8,018 nucleotides of DNA from CAYTLQ01 sp964438715 (GTDB lineage: Bacteria; Bacteroidota; Ignavibacteria; Ignavibacteriales; Ignavibacteriaceae): contig CAYTLQ010000346.1 of the NCBI GenBank assembly GCA_964438715.1, positions 1 through 8,018 on the forward strand, written 5' to 3'. Numbering within the stretch: position 1 is the first letter of the stretch; every line of letters begins with the position of its first letter. Under the pieces are notes generated by a model. It searched no databases, had not been told where the DNA came from, and saw nothing but the letters and a program-made list of their open reading frames with translations. Shown in pieces: positions 1-6,545 of the stretch. The position numbers were made by a program, and so were the translations under genes.

Positions 1-175
1 TCGCTTTTCCGCCTGTATTTATTAGGGTGCTATCACTTTTTCTCTTCTTTTTTTTATTATACTTATGCGACAGCCACCTTCAGGTTTAATGACATAGAAA
101 CATTTGTTCGTTCAAAAAAATCAATCCTGAGATAAGACAAATTATATAGCAGGCGTATGCCAAGCATCAAATACC

Positions 176-250
176 AATCCCGAGGGGATGTAATATTTAT
201 AGCGCAGATATACGCAACACCAAATATAAATCCGAAGGGATGACACAATT
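176..250 (+). repeat. Two direct copies of a short hairpin repeat (AATCCCGAGGGGATG type)
   Basis: Copy 1 spans 176-202 and copy 2 spans 228-250. Each begins with a small hairpin: ATCCC-GAG-GGGAT at 177-189, and ATCC-GAAG-GGAT at 230-241. Each hairpin is followed by a TG and an AT-rich tail (TGTAATATTTATAG; TGACACAATT). A third copy lies inverted at 328-351. From general knowledge, intergenic elements of this look are frequent in Bacteroidota and relatives; their function is unknown to me. A 61-codon minus-strand reading frame over 63-248 is largely a translation of this repeat and is not a gene. Confidence 0.6.
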
Positions 251-284
251 AAATAATTGACTTGCTATCATAGTTCAATTTCGT

Positions 285-319
285 TAGGGGATCCGTTGAC
301 TAATCCGTTAGCTAACGGA
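285..319. repeat. ATCCGTT repeats with a perfect 16-bp palindrome
   Basis: ATCCGTT occurs at 291-297 and again at 303-309. The second copy forms the left arm of a perfect palindrome, TCCGTTAGCTAACGGA at 304-319. The same arms return at 423-438 with only the two bases AG of the centre changed to CC. Because it recurs nearby within other hairpin repeats, I read it as part of the repeat cluster rather than as a regulator-binding site, although a perfect palindrome could also be an operator. Confidence 0.5.
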
Positions 320-327
320 CGATGCCA

Positions 328-351
328 CTATTATATCACCCTTTCAGGGTT
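328..351 (-). repeat. Inverted third copy of the hairpin repeat
   Basis: Read on the minus strand this is AACCCTGAAAGGGTGATATAATAG split as hairpin (ACCCT-GAA-AGGGT, plus-strand 338-350) and AT-rich tail. It aligns with the copies at 176-202 and 228-250. The stem bases differ in matched pairs (ATCCC/GGGAT against ACCCT/AGGGT), a compensatory pattern suggesting that the folded form matters. Confidence 0.5.
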
Positions 352-374
352 AGGTGTATGATAAAATTGAAAAT

Positions 375-455
375 GCTCCGGATCGAAGATCCTCTGGATT
401 GCAAATCCTCTGGATTGTTAAATCCGTTCCCTAACGGATCGAAGATCCTCCGGAT
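375..455. repeat. Cluster of GGATC/AATCC mini-hairpins with a 20-bp direct repeat
   Basis: A chain of small stem-loops with 3-4 base loops: GGATC-GAA-GATCC (380-392), ATCC-TCT-GGAT (389-399), AATCC-TCT-GGATT (404-416), ATCCGTT-CCCT-AACGGAT (422-439) and ATCC-TCC-GGAT (445-455). Positions 379-398 and 435-454 are direct repeats that differ at one base of 20 (T against C). Some stems overlap, so alternative folds are possible. This is typical of extragenic palindromic elements in Bacteroidota-like genomes; no gene or known RNA family is recognised. Confidence 0.55.
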
Positions 456-634
456 GGATTAAGCCCCAGACTATTTATCAAGAAAAGAGGTGCTTTGATA
501 GTTCTTAAAATCAATTTGAGATCTGAATGTCGTACACCCAAAAATGTCTTTAGGAATTTTCAATAGATAATGTTTACAGCGTACGGTCCTGATTCAGGAA
601 AAGTGATGTTTTTCCAAATTTCTTTAGTTGTATT

Positions 635-1342
635 CTATTTCTCTTTTTTGAAAATTGCCCGAAGTATCGGGAGAGTGAGAATGATTATATAAACCGCCTG
701 AATTGTGGGGAAGGAAAATTCAATAAATAATCCACTCAGAAACAAAACTATTAACGCCAAATCAATAACAACGATAAGATAACCTACCACACGACCGTTT
801 TTTGTTTTCCAGAAACTTTGGCTCTCGATTATCTTACCGTTAATCTGATTTATTTGATTATAGTTATCTATTGCCCTCTTCAGTTCCGAGCAAAATACTT
901 TGTACTTTTCATCTAACTCAGTCCCTGTATTACTGAAGATTGTACCTCTTTTCAACAGTCGTATTGTCTCTCTGTTTTTTCTGGTTTTTATTTCTGTATA
1001 TTCGCCATTAATGTTTTCGAAAGAATATTTCGCTATATCTGTGAATGGCAGGAACCTGTCTTCATTGAAAAAATGGCGTTTTTTCAATACAGTTAACTCT
1101 ATCCCCGATTCTCTAATCGTAACATTTGATAGTGCATAGGCATAATTATAATACAGGAACAATACTATCCCTAAAGCGAGAGAAATTATTATGATAATAG
1201 CAAAAACCAAGAATATATCATTATCAAATACTTCAGGAATGGTAACTGAGATTACTGCAAATATTCCGGCTATCAGAAAAACCGGAATTAACAGTGTTAA
1301 GACAGATTGTTTCGACTTTTGATAATAAAGCTGAATCTGCAT
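635..1342 (-). CDS. Four-helix membrane protein of unknown function with a cytoplasmic PH-like domain
   Basis: The product is 235 residues and I do not recognise a named family. Hydrophobic helices are visible at about residues 14-36, 43-66, 185-207 and 211-230, so this is an inner-membrane protein built as two hairpins. Between them, residues 71-180 form a soluble, charged, beta-rich stretch followed by a short helix (about 145-162). This layout, with alternating hydrophobic strands around 72-130, resembles bacterial PH-like domains of membrane proteins; that is an inference from pattern, not a firm match. The positive-inside tendency (KKR at 87-89, RKNR at 121-124, and KK near the C-terminus) places the loop and the C-terminus in the cytoplasm. 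The ATG at 1340-1342 is used; there is no clear Shine-Dalgarno sequence. The gene stands alone, 336 bp from the transporter operon, and no functional link to it is evident. Confidence 0.8.
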   Translation of the reverse strand: MQIQLYYQKSKQSVLTLLIPVFLIAGIFAVISVTIPEVFDNDIFLVFAIIIIISLALGIVLFLYYNYAYALSNVTIRESGIELTVLKKRHFFNEDRFLPFTDIAKYSFENINGEYTEIKTRKNRETIRLLKRGTIFSNTGTELDEKYKVFCSELKRAIDNYNQINQINGKIIESQSFWKTKNGRVVGYLIVVIDLALIVLFLSGLFIEFSFPTIQAVYIIILTLPILRAIFKKEK

Positions 1343-1366
1343 CGATGTATGGGGTTTAAAAATCTA

Positions 1367-1394
1367 CAAGTATAAATTAAATATTTTTTCCAAA
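1367..1394 (-). promoter_or_regulatory. Possible Bacteroidota-type promoter for the 635-1342 gene
   Basis: On the minus strand, TTTG (plus-strand 1391-1394) is followed after 16 bases by TATACTTG (1367-1374). This resembles the Bacteroidota pattern TTTG / TAnnTTTG, with one mismatch in the -7 box and a spacer shorter than the usual 19-21 or so. The -7 box is 24 bases upstream of the ATG, leaving a short leader. In such AT-rich DNA a chance match is quite possible. Confidence 0.25.
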
Positions 1395-1421
1395 CTCTAT
1401 TTGCAAAGTTTTTCTTATTAA

Positions 1422-1440
1422 GCTCCGGATGCAGATCGGA
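1422..1440. repeat. Remnant of the GCTCCGGAT hairpin repeat
   Basis: GCTCCGGAT at 1422-1430 is identical to 375-383, in the same orientation. It is followed by GCAGATCGGA, giving an imperfect hairpin (TCCGGAT-GCAG-ATCGGA with one bulged base). It looks like a single decayed unit of the cluster at 375-455. A nine-base identity alone is modest evidence. Confidence 0.3.
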
Positions 1441-1678
1441 TTATTATTTTTCTAAAGAATGATTTGAATTAAAATTTAATATATCTCCGTTATTATGAGA
1501 AATCTCTGTCATGTTGTCTCAGCTATCATATATCTCTGAATTTGCTGACTTCTGATGTCATCTTTTCATCTGTAATACAAATACACAGAGTGGCAATTTT
1601 AATGAAGTCCCTTTTCTCTACATGCAGAGTATAATACGCTGGAGATTAATCAATAAATCGAATTAACTATTCTCGTCA

Positions 1679-2497
1679 TTATCCCTTGACGCTCCCCATC
1701 ATTATCCCCTTGATATAGTATTTCTGTAATAAAAGAAAGATAATAACTACGGGAAGTATTGTTATTACTGAACCTGCCATCATAAGCTCGGTATCCTGAA
1801 CATGTTCACCCATAAGATTTGCTAATGCTACCGGGAGCGTGTACATAGATGAATCCGTCATTACTATTAATGGCCAGAGGAAATCGTTCCATGTTCCCAT
1901 AAAGGTAAATATTCCAAGAGTTAAAAGTATCGGACGACATAATGGTAAAATAATCCTCATATAAACCTCAACATCACCGGCGCCGTCTATTTTTGCGGAT
2001 TCAATTAAACTGTCGGGTATGCTCATAGCAAATTGTTTTATGAGAAATATACCAAAGATGCTAGCCATACCCGGTATTATTATCGCCCAATAGGTATTAA
2101 CTAATCCCAATGTCTTTAGTGTTAAAAACACAGGAAGCATTGTTACCTGTCCCGGAATAATCATAGAACTTAGTAATAAATGAAAAAGTTTTTTCTTTCC
2201 GTTGAACCTGTATTTTGCGAATGCATATCCGGCCATAGAATTTAAAACCAGCGAAAAAAGTGTTACCCCCGCCGATATTATTACACTGTTAATAAAATAA
2301 TCAGAAAGGTTCAGTCTGTTAAATAGTGTTTCGTAATGTTCCGTAGTAAAATTTTCCGGAATAAATTTCGGCGGATAGGTATTTGCCTCACCAGAATGCA
2401 TAAAGGATGCTGAAATCATCCAGATAAACGGTAAAAAAGTCGCAAAAGCTATCAATATGACTAAGGTATTAATAAGTATTTTTTGCCAGTTTTTCAT
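1679..2497 (-). CDS. Sugar ABC transporter permease, MalG/UgpE-like (CUT1)
   Basis: This is one of the two inner-membrane channel subunits of a carbohydrate ABC importer; it moves oligosaccharides delivered by the binding lipoprotein of the same operon. The 272-residue length is normal for the family. About six membrane helices are visible: residues 8-30, 70-92, 105-128, 137-156, 185-208 and 240-260. The cytoplasmic EAA loop that docks the ATPase lies at about 160-190, with ESAKIDGAG in place of the EAA consensus followed by the usual I-LP-C-P end. The N-terminal stretch with FLPFIWMISASF and the segment TWNDFLWPL (202-210) are typical of MalG-type subunits. Its ATG overlaps the stop of the preceding permease gene by four bases (ATGA), so translation is probably coupled. 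It is the last gene of the operon. Confidence 0.93.
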   Translation of the reverse strand: MKNWQKILINTLVILIAFATFLPFIWMISASFMHSGEANTYPPKFIPENFTTEHYETLFNRLNLSDYFINSVIISAGVTLFSLVLNSMAGYAFAKYRFNGKKKLFHLLLSSMIIPGQVTMLPVFLTLKTLGLVNTYWAIIIPGMASIFGIFLIKQFAMSIPDSLIESAKIDGAGDVEVYMRIILPLCRPILLTLGIFTFMGTWNDFLWPLIVMTDSSMYTLPVALANLMGEHVQDTELMMAGSVITILPVVIIFLLLQKYYIKGIMMGSVKG

Positions 2498-3375
2498 TCA
2501 GTCTCTTTTTGTAATCGAAATTGTATTATCGTTCCGGTTAATATTATAAGAAACAACATAAATGCAATTGCAGTCGAATATCCAATATTCCACCAGCGGA
2601 ATCCTTCCTGATACATATACAGTACTACACTCATTGTACTGCTAAGCGGACCCCCTTGCGTCATTACATACGGCTCGGCAAATAACTGAAAATATCCTAT
2701 CATTGTGATAACACTTATAAATAATGTTGTGGGTGCAAGCTGAGGTACCGTAATTGATATAAATTTCTGAAATGCCGATGCACCCTCTATCTCTGCCGCC
2801 TCATATAAGTCCTCGGGAATATTTTGCAGTCCCGCAATAAAAATTATCATATTGTAGCCAAAATTCTTCCACACCGCCATAATAATCAATGCAGGCATTG
2901 CAAAAACCGGATCTCCCAGCCAGTCGATTTGCCCAATACCCACGAGGCTTAATATGTAATTAATCAGTCCAAATCTGGGATGATAAATAAATCTCCAGAT
3001 AACAGCCACAGCCACAAGTGTAGTAACTACAGGCAGGAAATATGTAACACGAAATAAACCTTTTAGCTTAACTAATTTATTATTTAAGAGTAATGCGGTA
3101 CCTAATGAAATGGCAACAGAAAGAGGTCCGCCTGCCAGTACAAAGTAAAAAGTGTTTTTCACTGAAGTCCAGAACATTGGATCTTCAAGCAACTTTGTAT
3201 AATTTCTTAATCCCACAAAACGAATGTAATCCGGGTTCCCAAGCGCATAAATATCATAATCGGTAAAACTCATTGCGAGAGCGGCGAGCACCGGCAGAAA
3301 GAAAAACAGGAATATTATTAAAAGAGAAGGGCCTAAAAACAAAAGTACAATATTAAATCTCGTATTTCCAATCAT
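2494..3375 (-). CDS. Sugar ABC transporter permease, MalF/UgpA-like (CUT1)
   Basis: This is the partner channel subunit of the same importer. At 293 residues it has about six membrane helices (9-36, 71-98, 108-130, 157-181, 212-232 and 265-287). The EAA loop is at 192-211: EAAEIEGAS, then ITVPQLAP, the standard ATPase-docking pattern. The motif TQGGPLSSTMSVVLYMY (239-255) is a hallmark of UgpA/MalF-type sugar permeases. Its start codon shares one base with the stop of the binding-protein gene (TAATG), and a purine-rich AAGGGG sits about ten bases upstream of the ATG, the closest thing to a Shine-Dalgarno sequence in the operon. The long periplasmic insertion of classical MalF is absent, as in most UgpA-like proteins. 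Confidence 0.93.
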   Translation of the reverse strand: MIGNTRFNIVLLFLGPSLLIIFLFFFLPVLAALAMSFTDYDIYALGNPDYIRFVGLRNYTKLLEDPMFWTSVKNTFYFVLAGGPLSVAISLGTALLLNNKLVKLKGLFRVTYFLPVVTTLVAVAVIWRFIYHPRFGLINYILSLVGIGQIDWLGDPVFAMPALIIMAVWKNFGYNMIIFIAGLQNIPEDLYEAAEIEGASAFQKFISITVPQLAPTTLFISVITMIGYFQLFAEPYVMTQGGPLSSTMSVVLYMYQEGFRWWNIGYSTAIAFMLFLIILTGTIIQFRLQKETE

Positions 3376-4646
3376 TAGTAATTTACCCCTTTAGCGTGCA
3401 GCCAGCGTCTTTTTTCAAGTATGTTGTTTGCTTCCTCATCAAGTTTTTTTGCAGTTTCGTCAACACTTAATTTTTGCGCCGCCAATCGTTCGATATAATG
3501 CTGAATTTTGGAAATTACTATTTGTTCCCATTCAGGAATTTTGGGAGTCGGTTTAACTTTCTGTAATTGCAGATAAAATGCAGATAAATATTTATCATCT
3601 TTAAGTTCGGGGGAATTCCAGGCTTCTATGGCAGAGGGTAGGGAGGATACTAATTTGTAGAACTGAATCTGTATATCGGGGCGGGTAAGAAATTTTATGA
3701 ACTTCCAGGCAGTTTCTTTTTTCCCGGAGCGTTTATTGATAACAAGACTCGAGCCCCCGGCAAGTGACACTCCGGGATAATTTTCATCTTTAGCCGGCAT
3801 TGGAGCCGTCATCCATTTATCCTGCATTTGGGGAGAAAGCCTGTTTTGCATTTCCTTAATATTCCACGGACCGGTAATAAGCATTGCAAAATACCCCTCT
3901 TCAAATGCCTGATATATATTTGTTACCGCTGTCATATCAAGGGGTGATAGTTTATTTTGGAAGAAGCGACTTACAAATTCAAGCGCTTCACGAAATTCCC
4001 TGCCTGAGAAATCACCGTAGCTATTATTATTCTTTAATATTGCTGAACCATTTTGTAGTCCGAAAATAATATATTGACTCCACTCATTCGTAGGAAGGAA
4101 TAGAGCGTAGTAATTTGGATTTATCTCTTTTATTTTCAACGAAACATTATATAATTCCTGCCAGGTTCGCGGCGGGCTTTCGAAACCCGCCTTTGCAAGA
4201 ATATCTTTCCGATAAAAAAGAAGTCGGGTATCAACATACCATGGTAGCGCATAGAGTACAGAATCTATTACATTTGAGTCCCATATTCCCGAAAAAAACT
4301 TTTCCGGGCGTATTGAATCAGTGTGTATGTAAGAATCAAGAGGCTCTATTGCTTTTAATGCGCTGAATTCAGGTATCCATGTGTTACCAAGCTGAAAAAC
4401 ATCCGGAAGAGTTTCACTCACATAGGCGGTAATAAGTTTTTCATGTGCCGCTGTCCATGGAATCTGCTGTAATCGTACTTTTATACCGGGATTTTCCTTT
4501 TCAAATTGTGGAATTAATGCGGCTACCTTTTCTCCTTCTGCTCCTACAGCCCAAAATGTAATAATTTGTTGGTTATCCCGACTACTTTTGCAACCGGACA
4601 AAATTACAATTAGGCCAATAAAAAGCAAAAGAATACGCATTATCAT
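3375..4646 (-). CDS. Sugar-binding lipoprotein of the ABC importer (family 1 extracellular solute-binding protein)
   Basis: This protein captures sugars or oligosaccharides outside the inner membrane and hands them to the two permeases encoded next. It has 423 residues, usual for the family. The N-terminus is a lipoprotein signal with lipobox LSGC, so Cys19 should be the lipidated first residue of the mature protein. After it comes the expected family start, ITFWAVGAEGEKVAALIPQF, then ENPGIKV, LPDVFQLGNTW (a ligand-contact region, about residues 79-89), and GPWNIKEM and SLAGGSSLVI farther on. Several exposed tryptophans (W64, W89, W121 and others) could stack on sugar rings. The sugar is not readable from the sequence. 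The first ATG overlaps the TGA of the upstream hydrolase gene (ATGA); a second ATG two codons later would give an equally good signal peptide. Confidence 0.92.
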   Translation of the reverse strand: MIMRILLLFIGLIVILSGCKSSRDNQQIITFWAVGAEGEKVAALIPQFEKENPGIKVRLQQIPWTAAHEKLITAYVSETLPDVFQLGNTWIPEFSALKAIEPLDSYIHTDSIRPEKFFSGIWDSNVIDSVLYALPWYVDTRLLFYRKDILAKAGFESPPRTWQELYNVSLKIKEINPNYYALFLPTNEWSQYIIFGLQNGSAILKNNNSYGDFSGREFREALEFVSRFFQNKLSPLDMTAVTNIYQAFEEGYFAMLITGPWNIKEMQNRLSPQMQDKWMTAPMPAKDENYPGVSLAGGSSLVINKRSGKKETAWKFIKFLTRPDIQIQFYKLVSSLPSAIEAWNSPELKDDKYLSAFYLQLQKVKPTPKIPEWEQIVISKIQHYIERLAAQKLSVDETAKKLDEEANNILEKRRWLHAKGVNY

Positions 4647-6520
4647 TTCACGAGAACTAACTTACTGCTTTTTACTTTCCCGCCTGATTCAACTGAATAA
4701 AGATAAACCCCTGATGTAATATTATTTCCACTATCGTCTTTACCGTCGAATATTATGCTGTTCTTACCTTCTTTTCCGGGCGCATTATAAATTCTTCTTA
4801 CCAACATACCCAAAGAATTGTAAATACTAATTGTAACCTCTTCAGTTTGGGTTAAAGAATAAGTTATTACCGTACTGCTATTAAACGGATTTGGATAATT
4901 GCCGATTATCTGAAAATCATCTCCGGCAAGTTCTTCTGCATTAACGGATGTTACCGAATCGGGGACAAAAAGAGAGTCCACCATCATTTGAATTTCGGGA
5001 TTCTCCATAAATTTATTCCACAAGAGTTTCGAGCGATAGTTCTCAATCATAACAATAATAGGTCCCTGATCAATTGCAAGATACGATGACGCAAACCAAT
5101 TCTGATTTATATTAAATGCATCCTTGAAACCATAAGAGCCCCATAGTTTATTACCATAAGTTCTGTAAAAATACTTTAGAGCTTCTATTGACTCCTGCGG
5201 GGTATAAGGCATTGAAGCAAGTGCGGCTGTTGGTGCTATTGTTCCATTATCGTTATTATGAGGCTCATGTGCAGAGTATCCCCAGGGATTATCACAAGCT
5301 GTTAACCCCCACGAGTTTTCATTATATCCCTGATGTCCCTTTGGATTCTGGGCACAATATGCTCTGTGTATTAACGCGTGGTTACGGTTATGTAAAAAGT
5401 AATTTGCATAGGCATCTTTTTTATTTGAAGGATCAAATCCTAAAAATGAATAATGAGCAAAGAATAGTGGTCCGCCATAGTTCGAACCAACATAGAGTTT
5501 ATAACCATAAAAATAATTTCCATTAACATAGTTAGATGCGCTTGCAAAGCCCTGTGTGAATGAACTAGCGGGTATTTTATATGTCGGAGATGCTATTCCC
5601 AAAAGATAACAGATCATAGTCTCATTCCATCCAACAAGTTTAAAGTTCATTTGCCACCCATAGTTTGGCGACCAATGCCAATATAAATAAGGACTAAACG
5701 ATGCCCTTCTGTACCATGTCCACTCAACTTGTTCCCAGATAGCAGTGGCTAACTGACGCAATTTCACTTCATTTGTATCCGTACCATCGAAATATCGCCT
5801 CGCCGCCAATAATCCCTGAATCATAAAAGCAGTCTCAACAAGATCTCCGCCATCATCATAAGTACTGAAAGGAATAGTAGCTCCGGTTTCTCCATTAAGC
5901 CAATGAGAAAATGCGCCGTGATAGCGTTGGGCTTTGGTGGTAAGGAAGTTTAGTATTTTTAACAATCTATCCCTTCCTTGTTCCCGTGTAATGTATCCCC
6001 GGTGTACTCCGGTAATAATTGCCATTACCCCAAAACCACTTCCACCTATAGTAACAGTATAATTGCTTGTTGCTCTTTCCCTCGCGAGACCGCTGGTAGG
6101 ATGGGCATTATCCCAGAAGTATCGGAATGTGGCTCTCTGTACCATATCAAGGAACTCTGTATCTGTCATCGTTTTTGTGAGAGTGTTTACACTGTCCGTG
6201 AGCGCCGATTCATTTCCATATATATCAAATGCCGAAATTTTGTATGAAGCTGACATATTCAACGAACCATACCACTCCGTAAACCACTGCTGTGAACCTG
6301 AAACTACAGTGTAGAGCAGGTATTCGTTTCCTTCCCTTTTATAGATCTTATAGCCGCCGTGGTCCGGCTCAGTATTGGCATTCCATATAAGATCAATATG
6401 TTTTTCGTAAGATAATTGTTGTAAACCGGTTGGTTTAGCGGGTGGTATTGTGTCAGCTAACAGGATGACAGATAATAAATGAAATGCAATGGTGGTAATA
6501 ATCAGATTATTCATATTCAT
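4643..6520 (-). CDS. Secreted GH144-like (PF10091 'glycoamylase'-type) glycan hydrolase with FN3 and T9SS sorting domains
   Basis: Predicted extracellular or surface enzyme of 625 residues. A Sec signal peptide covers about residues 1-23. Residues 26-117 are a fibronectin type III-like domain (PPAKPTGL, DLIWNANTE, YKIYK, YKISAFDIYGNES). Residues 120-515 are the catalytic alpha-barrel domain of the PF10091 type, seen in GH144 endo-beta-1,2-glucanases: it opens with FLDMVQRATFRYFWD, then FGVMAIITGVHRGYI. Candidate catalytic or sugar-binding acids are D222, D223, D226 and E229 in DDGGDLVET, E300 in LVGWNET, E401 in NENSWGLTACD and D485 in AIDQGP. Residues 535-625 are a T9SS type A sorting domain (NYPNPFN at 541-547, GVYLY near 604). 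The enzyme lies between a GH35-like hydrolase and the importer, so it probably makes the oligosaccharides that the importer takes up. There is no Shine-Dalgarno sequence; the leader is A-rich. Beta-1,2-glucan is the best-known substrate in the family, but other specificities are possible. Confidence 0.85.
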   Translation of the reverse strand: MNMNNLIITTIAFHLLSVILLADTIPPAKPTGLQQLSYEKHIDLIWNANTEPDHGGYKIYKREGNEYLLYTVVSGSQQWFTEWYGSLNMSASYKISAFDIYGNESALTDSVNTLTKTMTDTEFLDMVQRATFRYFWDNAHPTSGLARERATSNYTVTIGGSGFGVMAIITGVHRGYITREQGRDRLLKILNFLTTKAQRYHGAFSHWLNGETGATIPFSTYDDGGDLVETAFMIQGLLAARRYFDGTDTNEVKLRQLATAIWEQVEWTWYRRASFSPYLYWHWSPNYGWQMNFKLVGWNETMICYLLGIASPTYKIPASSFTQGFASASNYVNGNYFYGYKLYVGSNYGGPLFFAHYSFLGFDPSNKKDAYANYFLHNRNHALIHRAYCAQNPKGHQGYNENSWGLTACDNPWGYSAHEPHNNDNGTIAPTAALASMPYTPQESIEALKYFYRTYGNKLWGSYGFKDAFNINQNWFASSYLAIDQGPIIVMIENYRSKLLWNKFMENPEIQMMVDSLFVPDSVTSVNAEELAGDDFQIIGNYPNPFNSSTVITYSLTQTEEVTISIYNSLGMLVRRIYNAPGKEGKNSIIFDGKDDSGNNITSGVYLYSVESGGKVKSSKLVLVK

Positions 6521-6545
6521 TGTTTTTTATATTTAGTATGTTGAA

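Larger units (their letters stand above)
1..634. other. Noncoding, repeat-rich intergenic region
   Basis: I see no convincing gene here. The stretch is AT-rich, has a T-rich run near 41-60, and from about 176 to 455 it is a patchwork of short hairpin repeats, described in separate entries. A small palindrome (TCCTG-ATT-CAGGA, 587-599) lies 36 bp downstream of the stop of the minus-strand gene at 635-1342. It has no T-run after it on that strand, so I do not call it a terminator. Two plus-strand frames are open from the left edge (to a stop at 133-135 and to one at 87-89). Either could be the tail of a gene entering from the left, but neither looks like recognisable protein. Confidence 0.6.
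1343..1678. other. Noncoding spacer downstream of the transporter operon
   Basis: There is no gene in these 336 bases. I looked for a terminator after the stop of the last permease gene (1679) and found only weak four-base-pair stems (for example CTCT-AGAG around 1616-1628) without a T-run, so none is called. The stretch holds one repeat remnant (1422-1440) and the possible promoter of the next gene. Confidence 0.6.

Noticed and set aside
1..135. Plus-strand frames open from the left edge (stops at 133-135 and 87-89), possibly the tail of a gene
   Set aside because: The translations are short, dominated by the T-rich tract, and match nothing I recognise. Two frames are open at once, so neither is favoured.
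63..248. 61-codon minus-strand reading frame starting with ATG
   Set aside because: About a third of it is a translation of the two hairpin repeat copies at 176-250. The rest is low in protein character, there is no upstream signal, and the repeats are clearly non-coding.
304..319. Operator of a sugar regulator
   Set aside because: The palindrome is perfect, but it is far from the transporter operon's start and reappears within the local repeat cluster, so a repeat explanation is simpler.
375..455. CRISPR array
   Set aside because: The repeats are short hairpins with irregular spacing, overlapping stems and no spacer-repeat rhythm, and no cas gene is present.
900..1139. Plus-strand frame opposite the membrane-protein gene
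   Set aside because: It is an antisense shadow of 635-1342, whose coding strand has clear membrane helices and protein character.
1561..1678. Rho-independent terminator after the last permease gene
   Set aside because: Only four-base stems were found and no T-run follows on the minus strand.
5188..5526. 112-codon plus-strand frame inside the GH144-like gene
   Set aside because: It lies wholly antisense to a well-conserved catalytic domain and has no recognisable motifs.
5978..6314. Two overlapping plus-strand frames inside the same gene
   Set aside because: They are antisense shadows of the start of the catalytic domain and FN3 region, and they overlap each other in different frames.
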